This document shows positions 11,781-22,468 of a DNA stretch of 64,000 bases, one piece after another. The stretch's first letter is position 1, and each line of letters opens with the position of its first letter. A model generated the notes under the pieces. The model did no database searches. It was not told the DNA's origin and saw only the letters and a list, made by a program, of their open reading frames with translations. Origin of the DNA: Aquatica leii (Eukaryota; Arthropoda; Insecta; Coleoptera; Lampyridae); assembly GCA_035610365.1 (NCBI GenBank), contig CM069432.1:114843529-114907528 (forward strand), read 5' to 3'. The position numbers and the translations under genes were made by a program.

Positions 11781-13935
11781 GATTACCTTGATTTTTACAT
11801 TTACGGACGTTTAAAAAAACACCGTATGTAGGAATCAGCTGAGCAGTATTGAAGACTTGGAGCATGCAATGACTGATGCTATTCGAAAATCAGAATGCGG
11901 GTTTTTAAGTTTTAATATTGAAATGACAATCCTGCAACATTAGCCAGCAGCCGCCACTGTCATATTTACTTATATCTAATATTTGTACGCAAAAAAAACT
12001 AAAATTGTAAATATTTAACACGTCTACAATAATGTGAACTTGTGTAGGGTAACATGATCAACAGCAAACCAATGGTACACTAAATCATTCCAACCACAAC
12101 CCCATCTATAGATTAATGTCATATCCTGTTTCAAAGTTCCGTTACTACCCACCCTACCTTTCTTCCTATTTAGTAAATGACTGGAAAAAAACGCAAAAAA
12201 AGTACATAAGTACGATTTTGTCAACCATGTTTTTCTTATTGAGTTTTAACAATTAATTTAAATTAATATACATAAAACTGATAAACTAAAAAATGACGAT
12301 TGTGCTGTATTGTGCCCAATACATGCTACCTTGTGCCGCAAGAACAAATTTCTGTTTTTCCTTCCAGTTTTTACAGAGACAATTAATTTTAATAACAGAT
12401 AGCCCCGACTTTTTTGATAAAATCAAACACAACTAATGTGCTGGGTTGTGTTCAGTATGTGTTACTTTTCCCTGTGAAAACAATTCTTTTACGATCATAG
12501 CCCCGCCTTTTTTGATAAAATGACAAATGACTTTTTTGCTGAGTTGTCCTTGCCAAAACATCAACGTTGGCCTAGGTGCTTGAAATTCTAGAAGTAGCAC
12601 TCTTTCATGATTCTAAACAACTTTTGTTAATCCAATTTTGTTATATCTTCACTAACAAAGGTAGTTTACTAGAACCAAAAATCAGATTTTTGAAAAGATC
12701 CAAGGCATACATGATTTTAGAAAACTAAAATTATGCCAGAAATTAGTCTTTAACTAAGCAGGGCTGAACCCCAAACAATCAAATTTTATATCGAAAATTT
12801 TTTATCTTTCACAAGAGTCGTTTCACCTATCCGGGGACACACTGTATGTATAATAAAGATCACAAAACGGTAAATTTTTGGCTTTTCATCTGTAAATAAG
12901 AAAAGTATCGTATTCCGCTGGAAATGACGATTCTTTGTTTCAGAACGTCTAGAGTTCAAAAATCACAACAGAAAACAATATCTGTCTGTCGGTCCGATAC
13001 ATTTTCTTACAAAGCGCAGAAATTACTCAACACAATATTGCTTTTAAATCCTGGCATACTGTTTTTGCACGAGAATAAACTTTTGATCAGACCTCTGGAC
13101 TTCGCCGAAATCTTTATCGAGGTTTCAACCAAGTCGCAACGAGTCGCAACTTTGAAATGCGTGTCGGTATTTTTAACTACATTTGCACTTTACTTAAAAA
13201 TATTTTGGCTATCCTGGAATTATTAATAATAAACGTCTTTCGAGAAGGAGATTTAATTTTGTTCTGTAGTTTTTGAACGAAGCGGAACTTTCGCTGCAAA
13301 CGTTTAAGTACAAAAACTCAAATTGGCCTAATAATGTAGCAAAAATGCTTAGAAATAATATTTAAAATAACTTAGAATTAGTAGTGTAAATTTGTTAAGT
13401 TCCCTGTATGCTATGCTAGTGACGCTTGACAACTGTGAAGTATTTTTATGATAACTTCGGATTCCATCACGGTCCCACTTTGAAATTTTCATAGTGTACT
13501 CACAAAACCTCACTTAAAAACATATATATGTATATATATACAAATTCTAAAAATAATTAAACAATACTATTTTAACATTTTTCAAAATTAATTAAGTATT
13601 TGCGTTTAAAAAAAAAATTTTTTTTACAAAAAATTTTCTAGCTTGGTATCCAATTGAAACTCATTATCTAAAATTAGCTATTACTTAATTCTCTCACTTA
13701 TACAACTCAAATTAGAGCATATTTTAGCTTTCAGCGCACATATAAAACCGTGATATTTTGTGATTTTTATAAACTTTTTACTAAAAAATGAGAAATAGAA
13801 TTTTTTAAAAACTATTTTTGTCTTCAGGACGTCAATGAATATAAATAAACAAAGTCTCAACAAAATCTGAAATAGTCAAATTGAAAAAAATTTTTTTTTT
13901 GGTTGATTTGATAAGGAATGACCCTTTAGCAAAGG
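11781..13935. other. intronic DNA with weak tandem repeats
   Basis: Apart from the diverged repeat at 12285-12560 no feature is supported. A 100-codon plus-strand frame at 12924-13226 has no recognisable domain. A short stretch at 11790-11815 (DFYIYGRLKK) faintly resembles a transposase DFFLWG box but is too short to call. Confidence 0.35.
12285..12560. repeat. diverged short tandem repeats
   Basis: ATAGCCCCGACTTTTTTGAT at 12400 recurs as ATAGCCCCGCCTTTTTTGAT near 12499, and the intervening TGTGCTGGGTTGTG block has relatives near 12303 and 12537. This fits about three diverged units roughly 100-120 bases long. Origin unknown. Confidence 0.45.
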
Positions 13936-14125
13936 CATTCGGTGTACTTGTACTCACAATACATCCTCATACCTCGGCGAAAATGCAGCCTTTAGATTGA
14001 TCAATATTTGAACCCTTTAAAAATTATTATCATTCTGCCATAGATTCATGGTTGATGCGTAATTCGGGACAGGCGATTACTATTTATGATATTTGACAGT
14101 TAATCGGGCTCGAAAAATCAATGAC
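13936..14125 (+). pseudogene. pogo/Tigger-like transposase fragment
   Basis: One frame reads VLVLTIHPHTSAKMQPLD, then FEPFKNYYHSAIDSWL, then GQAITIYDI and QLIG, with two in-frame stops. This matches the conserved LPPHTSHRMQPLD..FF.PLK..Y section and following segment of CENP-B/pogo-type DDE transposases. Only the C-terminal third of the catalytic domain is recognisable. It is a dead fragment in the host intron. Confidence 0.75.
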
Positions 14126-14402
14126 ACCATCCAATATACGACAATAAAATCGAAATAGTATCATTCGAAAGACACAATGTTAATGGCGATGATATACCAG
14201 AAAAAGCTGCAATGGCGATAAAAAGGAAATGAAAGAGAAAAATACAAGTACTATCCTTAAAATATTGCAAAGCGATTCAAAAGACAAGGAAGAAGTAGTG
14301 TTGTAAGATACCATAAATCTGACGATAATGACATGAACTGGTTTGAAGATAACAATGAAAATGACTAAACTAAACTAAACGGAGTCATTTTCCATGCAAA
14401 TT

Positions 14403-14697
14403 GAGGTACACTTTTCTCAAAAACTACTAAATCGATTTTTGTGAAATTTTAAACACGTTTTCTTTACATAGTTTTAAAGCTGTACAGCAGGTAGAATTTA
14501 ATTTAAAGAAATAGTAAATTTGTTATTGATTTAGAAAGTTTGAAAATTTTGTTGTCTTATTAAAAGTAAAGTAAAAAATAAACCAGCTGGATTTTTAAAA
14601 TTCGCTCTGCTGCGTTTGTTACTAGCGTCGCCATGAATAATATACAAAAAAATACACTCAATTACCTGTCATAGTTTTGAAGAAAAGTGTACCGAAA
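14403..14697. mobile_element. possible small inverted-repeat element
   Basis: GGTACACTTTTCTCAAAAACTA at 14405 is matched near 14672-14693 by an inverted copy ending AGAAAAGTGTACC. Arms are about 24 bp with one or two mismatches and lie 290 bp apart. No target duplication was identified, so this is only a candidate MITE. Confidence 0.35.
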
Positions 14698-14862
14698 TAC
14701 AAAAAATACAACTGTTCAGGAGAAGCAAGAAACAAAAAAAGTTTTGTTTTTTATCTTTAGTAGTCGTTTTTACTTTTCAAAGTTCTTGTTCCTGTTCGTA
14801 TATTGTAGTGTTATTGTTTTACTTGTGTTTATTGCAGAGATTTTATTTTACTCGTTTCAAAT

Positions 14863-15260
14863 ATGCCGAGAACGGGTCCGGTTTTCAAGAAGAGAAAAAG
14901 GCGGTTTTCAGGTAAAAGGCCTGCAGAAATGACATCGAATGCAACTTGTTCGGTAAATGTGGAGTGACCACAACCTTGCTCGACAACACAAACTCCTGTT
15001 TCTTAGGTTCTAAAATAAAACCTCAATTGCCCGAGTATTTGAAGTATGAAGGCACAGATGTTTTCGATATTGTTTGTATCAGAGCGTTGAGTGCGGCGGT
15101 GAATTCTTTTGCTTCGTGCAAAAAATGCAATGCGCAGATTAGCCTAAACATTGTTGCTCGGAATGGTCTAGCATTATTAGTTAATGGAAACCTCGTTGCC
15201 GTGTTTTTTTATTTATTAGGCATTGAAGCAGGCAATTTTTGTGTAACGCATAGCTAAATG
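14863..15260 (+). pseudogene. Mutator-like transposase-domain relic (N-terminal part)
   Basis: An ATG opens MPRTGPVFKKRKRRFSGKRP, which resembles the start of animal proteins with a Mutator-like transposase domain. After a frame change the sequence continues YLKYEGTDVFDIVCIRAL, then a Cys pair CKKCNAQISL and RNGLALLV, in the order expected for the domain's zinc-binding beginning. A stop and frameshift near 14966, and loss of the remainder after about 15260, make it non-functional. The family call relies on remembered consensus and is moderate. Confidence 0.45.
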
Positions 15261-15349
15261 AGTCCTTCCAAGTTTACACTTAAATTTAAGTAACTTCTAA
15301 ACCTTGTAGAGACATCGGATTTTTTGCATTCTTTGCAGAATATAGTGTA

Positions 15350-16574
15350 CCGTCAACCGGGGTGGCTTGAAACAGCAGGTGCGATTCGGAACGTCCCTCA
15401 CAATTATTTTTAAAATCCCAGTGCGATTTACCAGAAATGTTTGGAAGTGTATAACATAATTTCATTTGAAGTTAGGCATCTTGCTTTGTTTCTCGGCGGC
15501 GGTAGAACTTGTCAACGCTTTTATTTGTTTTGTGAGTGAAAATTAAAAAAAGGTAAAAAAATTTGATATTTTTATATTATTGAAAAAGCCTTCCTGATTT
15601 TTCTATTGATGAGACATATAGGGTCTAAGTTATTTTTTTATGGAATGCCGGTCATATAAAGTTAACTAAGTTGAGGTCAGGTTGTAGTTATTTTTTTCCG
15701 GTAATTAATGCGGGGCTTGAATATCGATATTGGATTTTCAAGGGGCGAATTGGAACTTCAAGGAGGCGGCTAGAAACACGACAGTAAAAGCAAAAATGTG
15801 CCTAAAGACAGGCACATTAGTATATATTGTATAAATACAGAGCACACCACACTAGATTAAATATGTGGCACAGATTAAAGAAATGCTCGAAGGAGAAATA
15901 AAAATATCTTGTTTTAGAGAAAATAGGAAAATAAAGAATGCTTTTTTGGAACTCGCGGTTCCTGATGTTTGTAATGTGGATATAGACCAAATAAAAAAAA
16001 CTCTTCAGCAGCCAGTTCAACTGAAGAGGGGAGGTTTTTTATTTAATCAAGATCCTTTTTGTTAATTTTAATTTGTATTCATTTTCCTATATTATTTATG
16101 TTATTTTTCTAAGAATGGTTTTGTGAGATTTTAATATTTTAGTTCGTATTTCTAACTCAGTTTTTATAATATTTAGCGTTGTATAAAATAATGTGTTTCA
16201 AACTAAATAAATAAGCATTTTTCAAACCTTATTTTTATAATAACATTATTATTTGCCTTGGATGCATACCTATACGTTAAATTTGTTTTTAAAAACATAA
16301 AATGTGTTCCGATTAACCTCTATATTGATTTGGAATGGAATATACGCACATATTAATAGATGTTCCATCTCGCCCCGAACGAGGGGGCGAGTCGGAACAC
16401 TCAAAAAATTTTTTTAAAACGCACAAAAATTTTCCTACTAACTTAAAAATACATGAATACTATCCACAATGTTTAGTAACAACTCAGCCGGAAAAACAAT
16501 TAAATTGCTTGAAGGGGGCGGAAGTTATATGTAAAAATATCTGAAAACTGTTATCAAGTCGCCCCGGTTGACGG
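15350..16574 (+). mobile_element. TA-flanked DNA transposon, 1225 bp, pogo/mariner type
   Basis: The ends CCGTCAACCGGGGTGGCTTGA (15350-15370) and the inverse of 16554-16574 agree at 19 of 21 positions. Both ends abut TA (15348-15349 and 16575-16576), the target duplication of the Tc1/mariner/pogo superfamily. Subterminal copies of GATTCGGAAC, GAATTGGAAC and GAGTCGGAACAC hint at transposase-binding iterons. The only coding trace is at 15865-16065, where a frame ends QPVQLKRGGFLFNQDPFC, reminiscent of the C-terminus of some pogo-like transposases. Too short to be autonomous, it looks like an internally deleted copy. Confidence 0.75.
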
Positions 16575-16576
16575 TA

Positions 16577-17240
16577 GATTAAAAAACAAAAATTTAAAAA
16601 AATTGATAATTTTTTTATTTTTTCATTAACTGAAGACTGCTTGCGAAAACCACTTTGGACCACCAGCTTTAGGAGATTATGTCAATGTGAAATTTAATTT
16701 AATTATTTGAGAATCTTGTTTTGTTTTAGGTATTTGAATACATGACATGCAATATTTTATGTGTGCTACATTAAAATATGTTACTTTAGGTATTATTTTC
16801 TAATTTAATATTAACTCCACCTTCTTGATTCAGTTTTGACCAGTGACTGATTTGAGTACCTATTGGGATACACAGTGAATAATTTTAATTTTTTTAAAGA
16901 CAAACTTGGTGGTTTTTTAAAACTGTTGATGTTAAATTCAATATATTTTGGTTACCTAATACTGTAATAATAATAACCCACTGGTAGACTTTGAGCTGAT
17001 TCGGGCTATAAACGTCGAAAATAAGAGCTCGTAAAAAATACCGATTCACCGCGATCCACTGTTGACCATGTTACCATTTATTATTTGAAAGTCGAAGTCA
17101 CAGAAAAAAGATACGGATAAAAAAATATATTCGTAAATTTCAACAACAAAAGAAAATAGAAATTTTAAACACAGTGCAACAAAGCGCACCATTGGCTGAA
17201 GTATTGTTAGAAACAAAAACACATATGATTGTTAAGTAGA
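16577..17240. other. intronic DNA, no feature seen
   Basis: No coding motif, inverted repeat or RNA gene was recognised. Confidence 0.4.
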
Positions 17241-17244
17241 TAAA

Positions 17245-17983
17245 AATAATAGTTTAAAAAAACTAAAAAAACACGCTTTTATAAATAACCGAACTAAAAA
17301 GAAGAAAATAATTTATAATTACAAACAAAATTATTAAATTCAGAGCAATAATATATAATTACAAACAAAATATCACTAAATTCAGAGTTAAAAGCGTGGG
17401 GTGCATCCGGATACATGGTAGTCTTTCGCGCCAAGTATCTGTTATTTCTTTTTTTTTGTAATTAATTATATCAATCATTGTTTTAACATGTATTCAGTTC
17501 GACTATTGCTGTCAATTTGTCATTTGACTGATATACATAATATTGTCACTAAACACGACGTTTGAATACATACGTGACGAGATATTATACAGCTGCACTG
17601 TTTTTGTTAAATCTAATAATTTTTTTGTAAAGATCAGAGGTTTTTTTTTTATATTTTGTGTTCACAGAAATAAATTTATCATTGTTTGTAACAATAGTTT
17701 AACGTGTACTTGGCGAGACATTATACAGTGAAACTGTTATTTGTAGGATTTTTCTATATTTTCATAACTCTCCCCTTATTGATAGCTGCCTTTAGAATAA
17801 TTGTAACAATGATTATAGATGCACCCCACGCTTTTAACTCTGAATTTAGTGATTTTGTTTATAATTATATATTATTGCTCTGAATTTAATAATTTTGTTT
17901 GTAATTATAAATTATTTTCTTCTTTTTAGTTCGGTTATTTATAAAAGCGTGCTTTTTTAGTTTTTTCTTAAACTATTATTTAT
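17245..17983. mobile_element. foldback-like element with 165-bp inverted arms
   Basis: The left arm (about 17245-17407) is the near-exact reverse complement of the right arm (17818-17983). Inner ends are GCGTGGGGTGCATC and GATGCACCCCACGC; outer parts share GTTCGGTTATTTATAAAAGC. The 410-bp centre holds a short internal direct repeat (GACGAGATATTATACAG near 17577 and GGCGAGACATTATACAG near 17713). The right side continues into further copies of the outer motif. No transposase is visible. Long arms with a short centre suggest a foldback or nonautonomous element. Confidence 0.75.
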
Positions 17984-18080
17984 TTTCTATTTTTTAGTTC
18001 GGGTACCTATAAAAGCGTGTTTTTTTCAATTTTCTAAGCTATCAGTTATTTTCCGTATTTTAATTCGATTTATCAATAAT
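17928..18080. repeat. 68-bp tandem repeat, about 2.3 copies
   Basis: AGTTCGGTTATTTATAAAAG at 17928 recurs as AGTTCGGGTACCTATAAAAG at 17996 and, decayed, as AATTCGATTTATCAAT near 18063. Each is followed by GCGTG and a T run in the first two copies. The first copy overlaps the right arm of the foldback-like element. Confidence 0.6.
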
Positions 18081-18166
18081 CAATTTTTGCGGACATGTGA
18101 TTATGAAATATCTTACGAACTAAAAACGTATTGGAAACAGTAGTTATCGACAGTAAGACCTTATTT

Positions 18167-18265
18167 CTCGGGGAGGGAACCTGAGAAACAGTTATTACAT
18201 CCAAGGCAGGCAGCGGGCGCGCAAATTACCTGCTCCGACACGAAGTGGTAATAGTGAAATACACT
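18167..18265 (+). pseudogene. 18S rRNA pseudogene fragment
   Basis: About 100 bases match a conserved internal section of eukaryotic 18S rRNA. GGGAGGGAACCTGAGAAAC, TACATCCAAGG, CAGGCAGCGGGCGCGCAAAT and TTACC appear in the correct order and spacing, followed by a decayed CCCGGCACGGGGAGGTAGTGAC block. Substitutions (for instance AGTTATTA where functional genes have GGCTACCA) and the lack of flanking rRNA show it is not functional. It may be a retrocopy or part of a composite repeat, because the downstream DNA to about 18560 looks like a dispersed repeat ending in AATAAAAGCGTG. Confidence 0.8.
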
Positions 18266-18560
18266 GGAACGATTTAAACGCGATAGGCTTTGTCGAGATG
18301 CACGCCTGCGCAGTTCACGCGCTCTGTCTTTGTCACTCTCATGCAGAGGATCCCTAAAGAAATCAATTAATCCTGACGATCCTAATTAGGATAATAAAAA
18401 CTTTTTAATGAATTATTGCATTGTCATCGGTCCGTGAAACGCATGCAAAGTTTCAAGTTAATCAAACACCTGGAAACCGCTGAAAATTAAGATCAAAGAT
18501 TCCGTTACATACATACATCCCGAACTAATAAAAGCGTGTTAAAAATGACCAACAATAAGC
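18266..18560. repeat. probable dispersed repeat 3' end
   Basis: GC-richer than its surroundings, this segment has CTGTCTTTGTCACTCTCATG, then TTCCGTTACATACATACATC, then CTAATAAAAGCGTGTT. Such TACATACATAC runs followed by AATAAAAGCGTG are familiar at ends of dispersed insect repeats. No family is assigned. The terminal GCGTG motif also occurs in the neighbouring inverted-repeat element. Confidence 0.35.
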
Positions 18561-18863
18561 ATTCTATAATAAAAGTGAATCATGCGTTTAAGAGAGATGC
18601 AAGAAATAAGATCGAACCAGAAATAAAATTGTCACAAAAAAGCTGGAAGTATAAGAAACGTTATTAGAACGATAGCCATAGATTCAAGTAAAGTGAAGAA
18701 AATATGAGTACCAATATAATTAAACAAAAATGCTAAAACAGATCAAAGAAAATCTGAATTAAGGTAATAGTTAAATCAACAGCATTTTATCCTTTTTGGT
18801 GTAAAATACGCAAATTGCTAGAAATTAAAATAATGGCCTACCACATATTTAGTATTTACTTAC

Positions 18864-19951
18864 CCAATTGCAACATTACTGCCATCTATAACAATTTCCC
18901 TTAATCCTATTCTGTTGATCCGTTGGATGCTACACATGTTATTTTGAAAGTTATCAAAAGACAATGATAATCTTGGTGTGTTTTGCTTAACATGAAAGGG
19001 GTTAATAAACTTATTCTTGAATGGTGTACAACAAGTATCAGTTTTCACACAGCAATTACACTTTTCCTTGAGTTGAGATTCTGCATTAATATGCAATTGT
19101 TTATTTAACACTTTTTTTATTACATTATTAGCCAACATTTCTAAAGATGCCTGCCGTAACTTTTTCTTATTCTTCCACTTATTTCTTTTCTTTTTTTTAC
19201 AATTATGTTTAACAGTAGATTTGAACATGTGGTCGTACTTACTACTGTTATTTTTGTTTTGTTTTTTAATGTTACTAAATTTTAATTTTAAATTTACTGA
19301 CTGTCTCGAAACACTTTTTTTAACATTTTTTTCACTCAATAAACTATTATCATTTGTAATGTCTAAGATCTCTATTACAGAGTTGTTATGGTCAGTTTCT
19401 TGTTTATGTATATTTTCGTTTATTAATTTTTTATTTGGATTAATGTTGCGTGGTGAATGCAACTGGCCTAAAGAAATTGCATCTTCTATGGTAATAACCA
19501 GTGGATCTTCAACAGTATTTGGGACTATAATTACATCATCTTCCAAATTTATAGATTCAATATTAACATCATCTGTTATATCAATTATGTCGTCATTACT
19601 TTTTATCTCGGTACTAAAATTATTGTTCCTCTCATCTATAATTTTTACATCGTTTGAATCAAAACTATATTCAACGTTTGGTAATAAAGTAACAACTGGT
19701 TTAATCGCATCCATTTTAACATTACGTTTTTCCAAAAATGTCTTTGAACAATTTAGCAATTCCATTTCAAAATTGTTTTTGCTTGGGCTTTTATATATTC
19801 GAACATTAATAGGAATAGAACAGAAGTGTTCTAAGTCGTTTTTGTATTCATTAACGTTTATAACTCTTTTTATCCGGGTTAATTCTTTTAAACGACTTCG
19901 AGTAATACGCTTAGTTTTTAAAGGTTGTATTTTATGAAAGAGAGGATCCAT
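18864..19951 (-). CDS. N4BP1/ZC3H12-like endoribonuclease, exon 1 (N-terminus)
   Basis: This is the first coding exon of a predicted 505-residue cytoplasmic or nuclear RNA-cleaving NYN-domain protein. The ATG at 19949-19951 gives the longest frame, beginning MDPLFHKIQPLKTKRITRSR. Residues 1-345 are basic, Asn/Ser-rich and probably disordered. An acidic-hydrophobic stretch at about 117-165 contains NIESINLEDDVIIVPN, resembling SUMO-interacting motifs. A very basic run near 250-265 (KKKKRNKWKNKKKLRQ) could be a nuclear localisation or RNA-binding segment, and a CNCCVKTDTCC cluster may bind metal. The exon ends with REIVIDGSNVAIG, first motif of the NYN domain (D356, N359). It terminates at donor GTAAGT (18863-18858) in the phase that fits exon 2. 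The opposite-strand frame is a shadow. Family assignment is strong; N4BP1 versus another branch is less certain. Confidence 0.87.
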
Positions 19952-22003
19952 TTCAATCTAGTTTTTTTAATTTCGCAACGAAGTTTTACATGTTGAAATT
20001 GACAAACCTGTAATTAAAATTTTTTAGTACAAACCAAATCTAAATTATTGTACATGCTGTAACCTACAATTATTACATCCTGACAGATCCATACAATTTT
20101 GATTAACAAAACAAAACTATTTGCTGGTGACGATTGATATCAAAATGATCAAACTTTACACCAAAGAATTTTGTGCAATAGAAATTTATAAACCCAAACG
20201 TGCCCCAACTTTACGCGATGTACATTACTAGAACCACATAGAAACCATAGAAAACAAAGAGTTATAGAAGAGCATCTCATAAGAAAAAAAATAATACCAT
20301 TCAAAGAGCCATCTACTGAGATGTGGAGCTACTATATTAACAACAACCATAGATATCATATATATATTAGATTGCTAAAGCTTATGGGATGCGCAGAAAA
20401 AAGTGGACCTAACAAGATGGACGTTGTCAGGGGTACGTGCGCATGCGCAGTAGTGACAGCTGCGTGTGCAGGGTTGTCACATGAATATTTTAGTAAGTCA
20501 TGCATTGTTACCAGATATATAATAAAAACTCTTTTTAGTAGTTAAATAAATATATTTAAAAAACACTTGATTGCCAAAGTAGATTACAGCGCATTTATCG
20601 ATATATTTTTACTCATTTTCATATTATAGTAAAATTAAGATAAAATAACAACCAACTTGGCAAAAACTAAAACAAAATCATAAACTTTAAAGTAATGCAC
20701 TTGATTCAAATTATAAAATTCCACAATTATCTAAATTTTAATATTAAAAAAAAATACATGCAAAAACATAAATGGAGATAAAGCATATGTACATTTACAA
20801 TCTACATATTTTGTAAAATTTAATAACTATGTTTGATTCTTTCATTTGTATTTAACAGCTTATGATGCTAATCTCATCATCATCTAATTCAGAATAAAAA
20901 GTATTGTAGCTCATGCAAATAAACTTTAATTATACGTGAATCAAGTTATAATTTTTGCACTGTTTAGGCCGACTAATAGCTAATTTTAATGACATACACT
21001 ATACAAGTTAAATCAGAATTTTGTAACAGTTTCATATGCATAAATTCCTCTGCATTTTGAGAGATGATTACAATACCAGATTACTATGTAAAATGATTAT
21101 TTATTTTATAACTACATTTACATCTCCATACAAAGAAGACACAAACCGAATGGCTACATTAACATGTCTTAAAGTAGCAAACCGTGTCTTCTGCTTGTAC
21201 AACCTTTCTTAACATAAGTATTCACTACAAACTAAAATGCATCATTTAGAATACAGAGTACCATTATAAAATAAAAATGTAAAAGAAACAATTTGTTGCA
21301 TTGAAACAAGTCTTTTGTTAACGAGCATTATATCATTTAGTGCATTGTGAATAAGACTTTCACCACTAAATCAATTACATTCATCTAAAAAACCATAAAA
21401 TTAATCGCATTTGTCTGGAGGAAACTTTTTGTTAAACGACTCCTTCAAAACTGTCACCAACATTTAGATAGATTTAGAATCTTGATAATGAAGAATCAAC
21501 TATAATTTCTTTACACATTGCAATAGTTTTAGTTTTGTAACTACTGTATGCATTTATCTTGGTCAGAAACGTTAATCTTTCGTTTTGCACTTCTGGTTGA
21601 ATATACTTATTATTTATTAAACTGGAGCTTGCTTAAGTTTATCTCTTAAAGAATATATTAGCCTAGATCAAAATTAAATACATTTTAATTTTTTACAAAC
21701 CAGCAAAAGTTAAACTAAAGAGACATAACCTCCAACAACCGTTTAGTAGTAAACTTTGAAAATGTTTAAAAATATCTCTATTGCGCTGTTTTAGTTAAGT
21801 TTTGACATCTCGACTTTATTTTCAGCTTTTCCACTTTCATTAACAGTAAAATATGTATTTAAAAAATTAACAATAAATTGTTAGTAAATGTCAATTTGAT
21901 GTCAGTTTAAACGTAGTTGTGCGCATGCGTACAAACCCCCCTGCGCAGATTCAATTTGACCCGCATTCTAAATTAAGCTTTGCTCATCTATTTAATATAT
22001 AAT
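19952..22003. other. upstream flank of the nuclease gene
   Basis: No gene is supported. The promoter of the minus-strand nuclease gene should lie in the first part of this stretch. Two NRF1-like palindromes (20438-20449 and 21920-21931) are the only regulatory candidates noticed. Most of 20550-21900 is featureless AT-rich DNA. Confidence 0.5.
20438..20449. promoter_or_regulatory. NRF1/Ewg-like palindromic site
   Basis: TGCGCATGCGCA is the full palindromic consensus of NRF1, whose insect relative is Erect wing. It lies about 490 bases upstream of the nuclease start codon, in a small GC-rich island. A similar site, TGCGCATGCGTA, is at 21920. Binding is inferred from the motif only; both sites could instead belong to a repeat. 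Confidence 0.35.
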
Positions 22004-22307
22004 AGGCGTTTTCGATAATTGGAATGCTACACACCGCTACATGCCAATGCGTTCGAAAATTCAGATACATCTACCCAACCTCGTTCGTTAATACAGGGTT
22101 ACATACAGGGTAGTGTATCCGGTACATCTACCGGATCCACAACTTGTGGATCGACTCCATGAGCGGGTATATGCTGGTAGATCACACAACATAACCTAAA
22201 CTAAAATTGTAGAAACTTTTGTTATTGTTCACATTGGTAGGTTTTCTGTGAGTGAACGTGTAATATGTTTGTAATTAATTTGTTGGCATTTATTAAAGGT
22301 CCTTATC

Positions 22308-22400
22308 ATGAGTCTACAAGCGGTTGTAGATGAAAACAATCAAGTGATATTCGATGATAATGGCAACATTTTCGTCACGCCGAGAAGTTGGGTGTTTTAA
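22308..22400 (+). CDS. 30-residue ORF inside the Harbinger element (doubtful)
   Basis: An ATG opens MSLQAVVDENNQVIFDDNGN and stops after ten more residues. Autonomous Harbinger elements usually encode a second Myb/SANT-type protein opposite the transposase. This acidic fragment is placed where such a gene might begin, so it could be the remnant after an internal deletion. It shows no Myb tryptophans. No function is assigned. Confidence 0.25.
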   Translation: MSLQAVVDENNQVIFDDNGNIFVTPRSWVF

Positions 22401-22468
22401 AAGAAATTTTAAATTTATTAAAAAATGAATAATGTTAAAAATATTAAAACTACGAAACAATATAATCA

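Noticed and set aside
11781-11870. DFYIYGRLKK-like stretch resembling a transposase DFFLWG box
   Set aside because: Only about ten residues match and a frameshift follows; too short to support a transposase relic.
12924-13226. 100-codon plus-strand frame
   Set aside because: No recognisable domain, no neighbouring exon or repeat boundary, and composition like surrounding intron.
19221-19937. 238-codon plus-strand reading frame opposite exon 1 of the nuclease gene
   Set aside because: Hydrophobic, low-complexity translation lying exactly antisense to a supported exon; it is a mirror of the Asn/Lys/Asp-rich coding strand.
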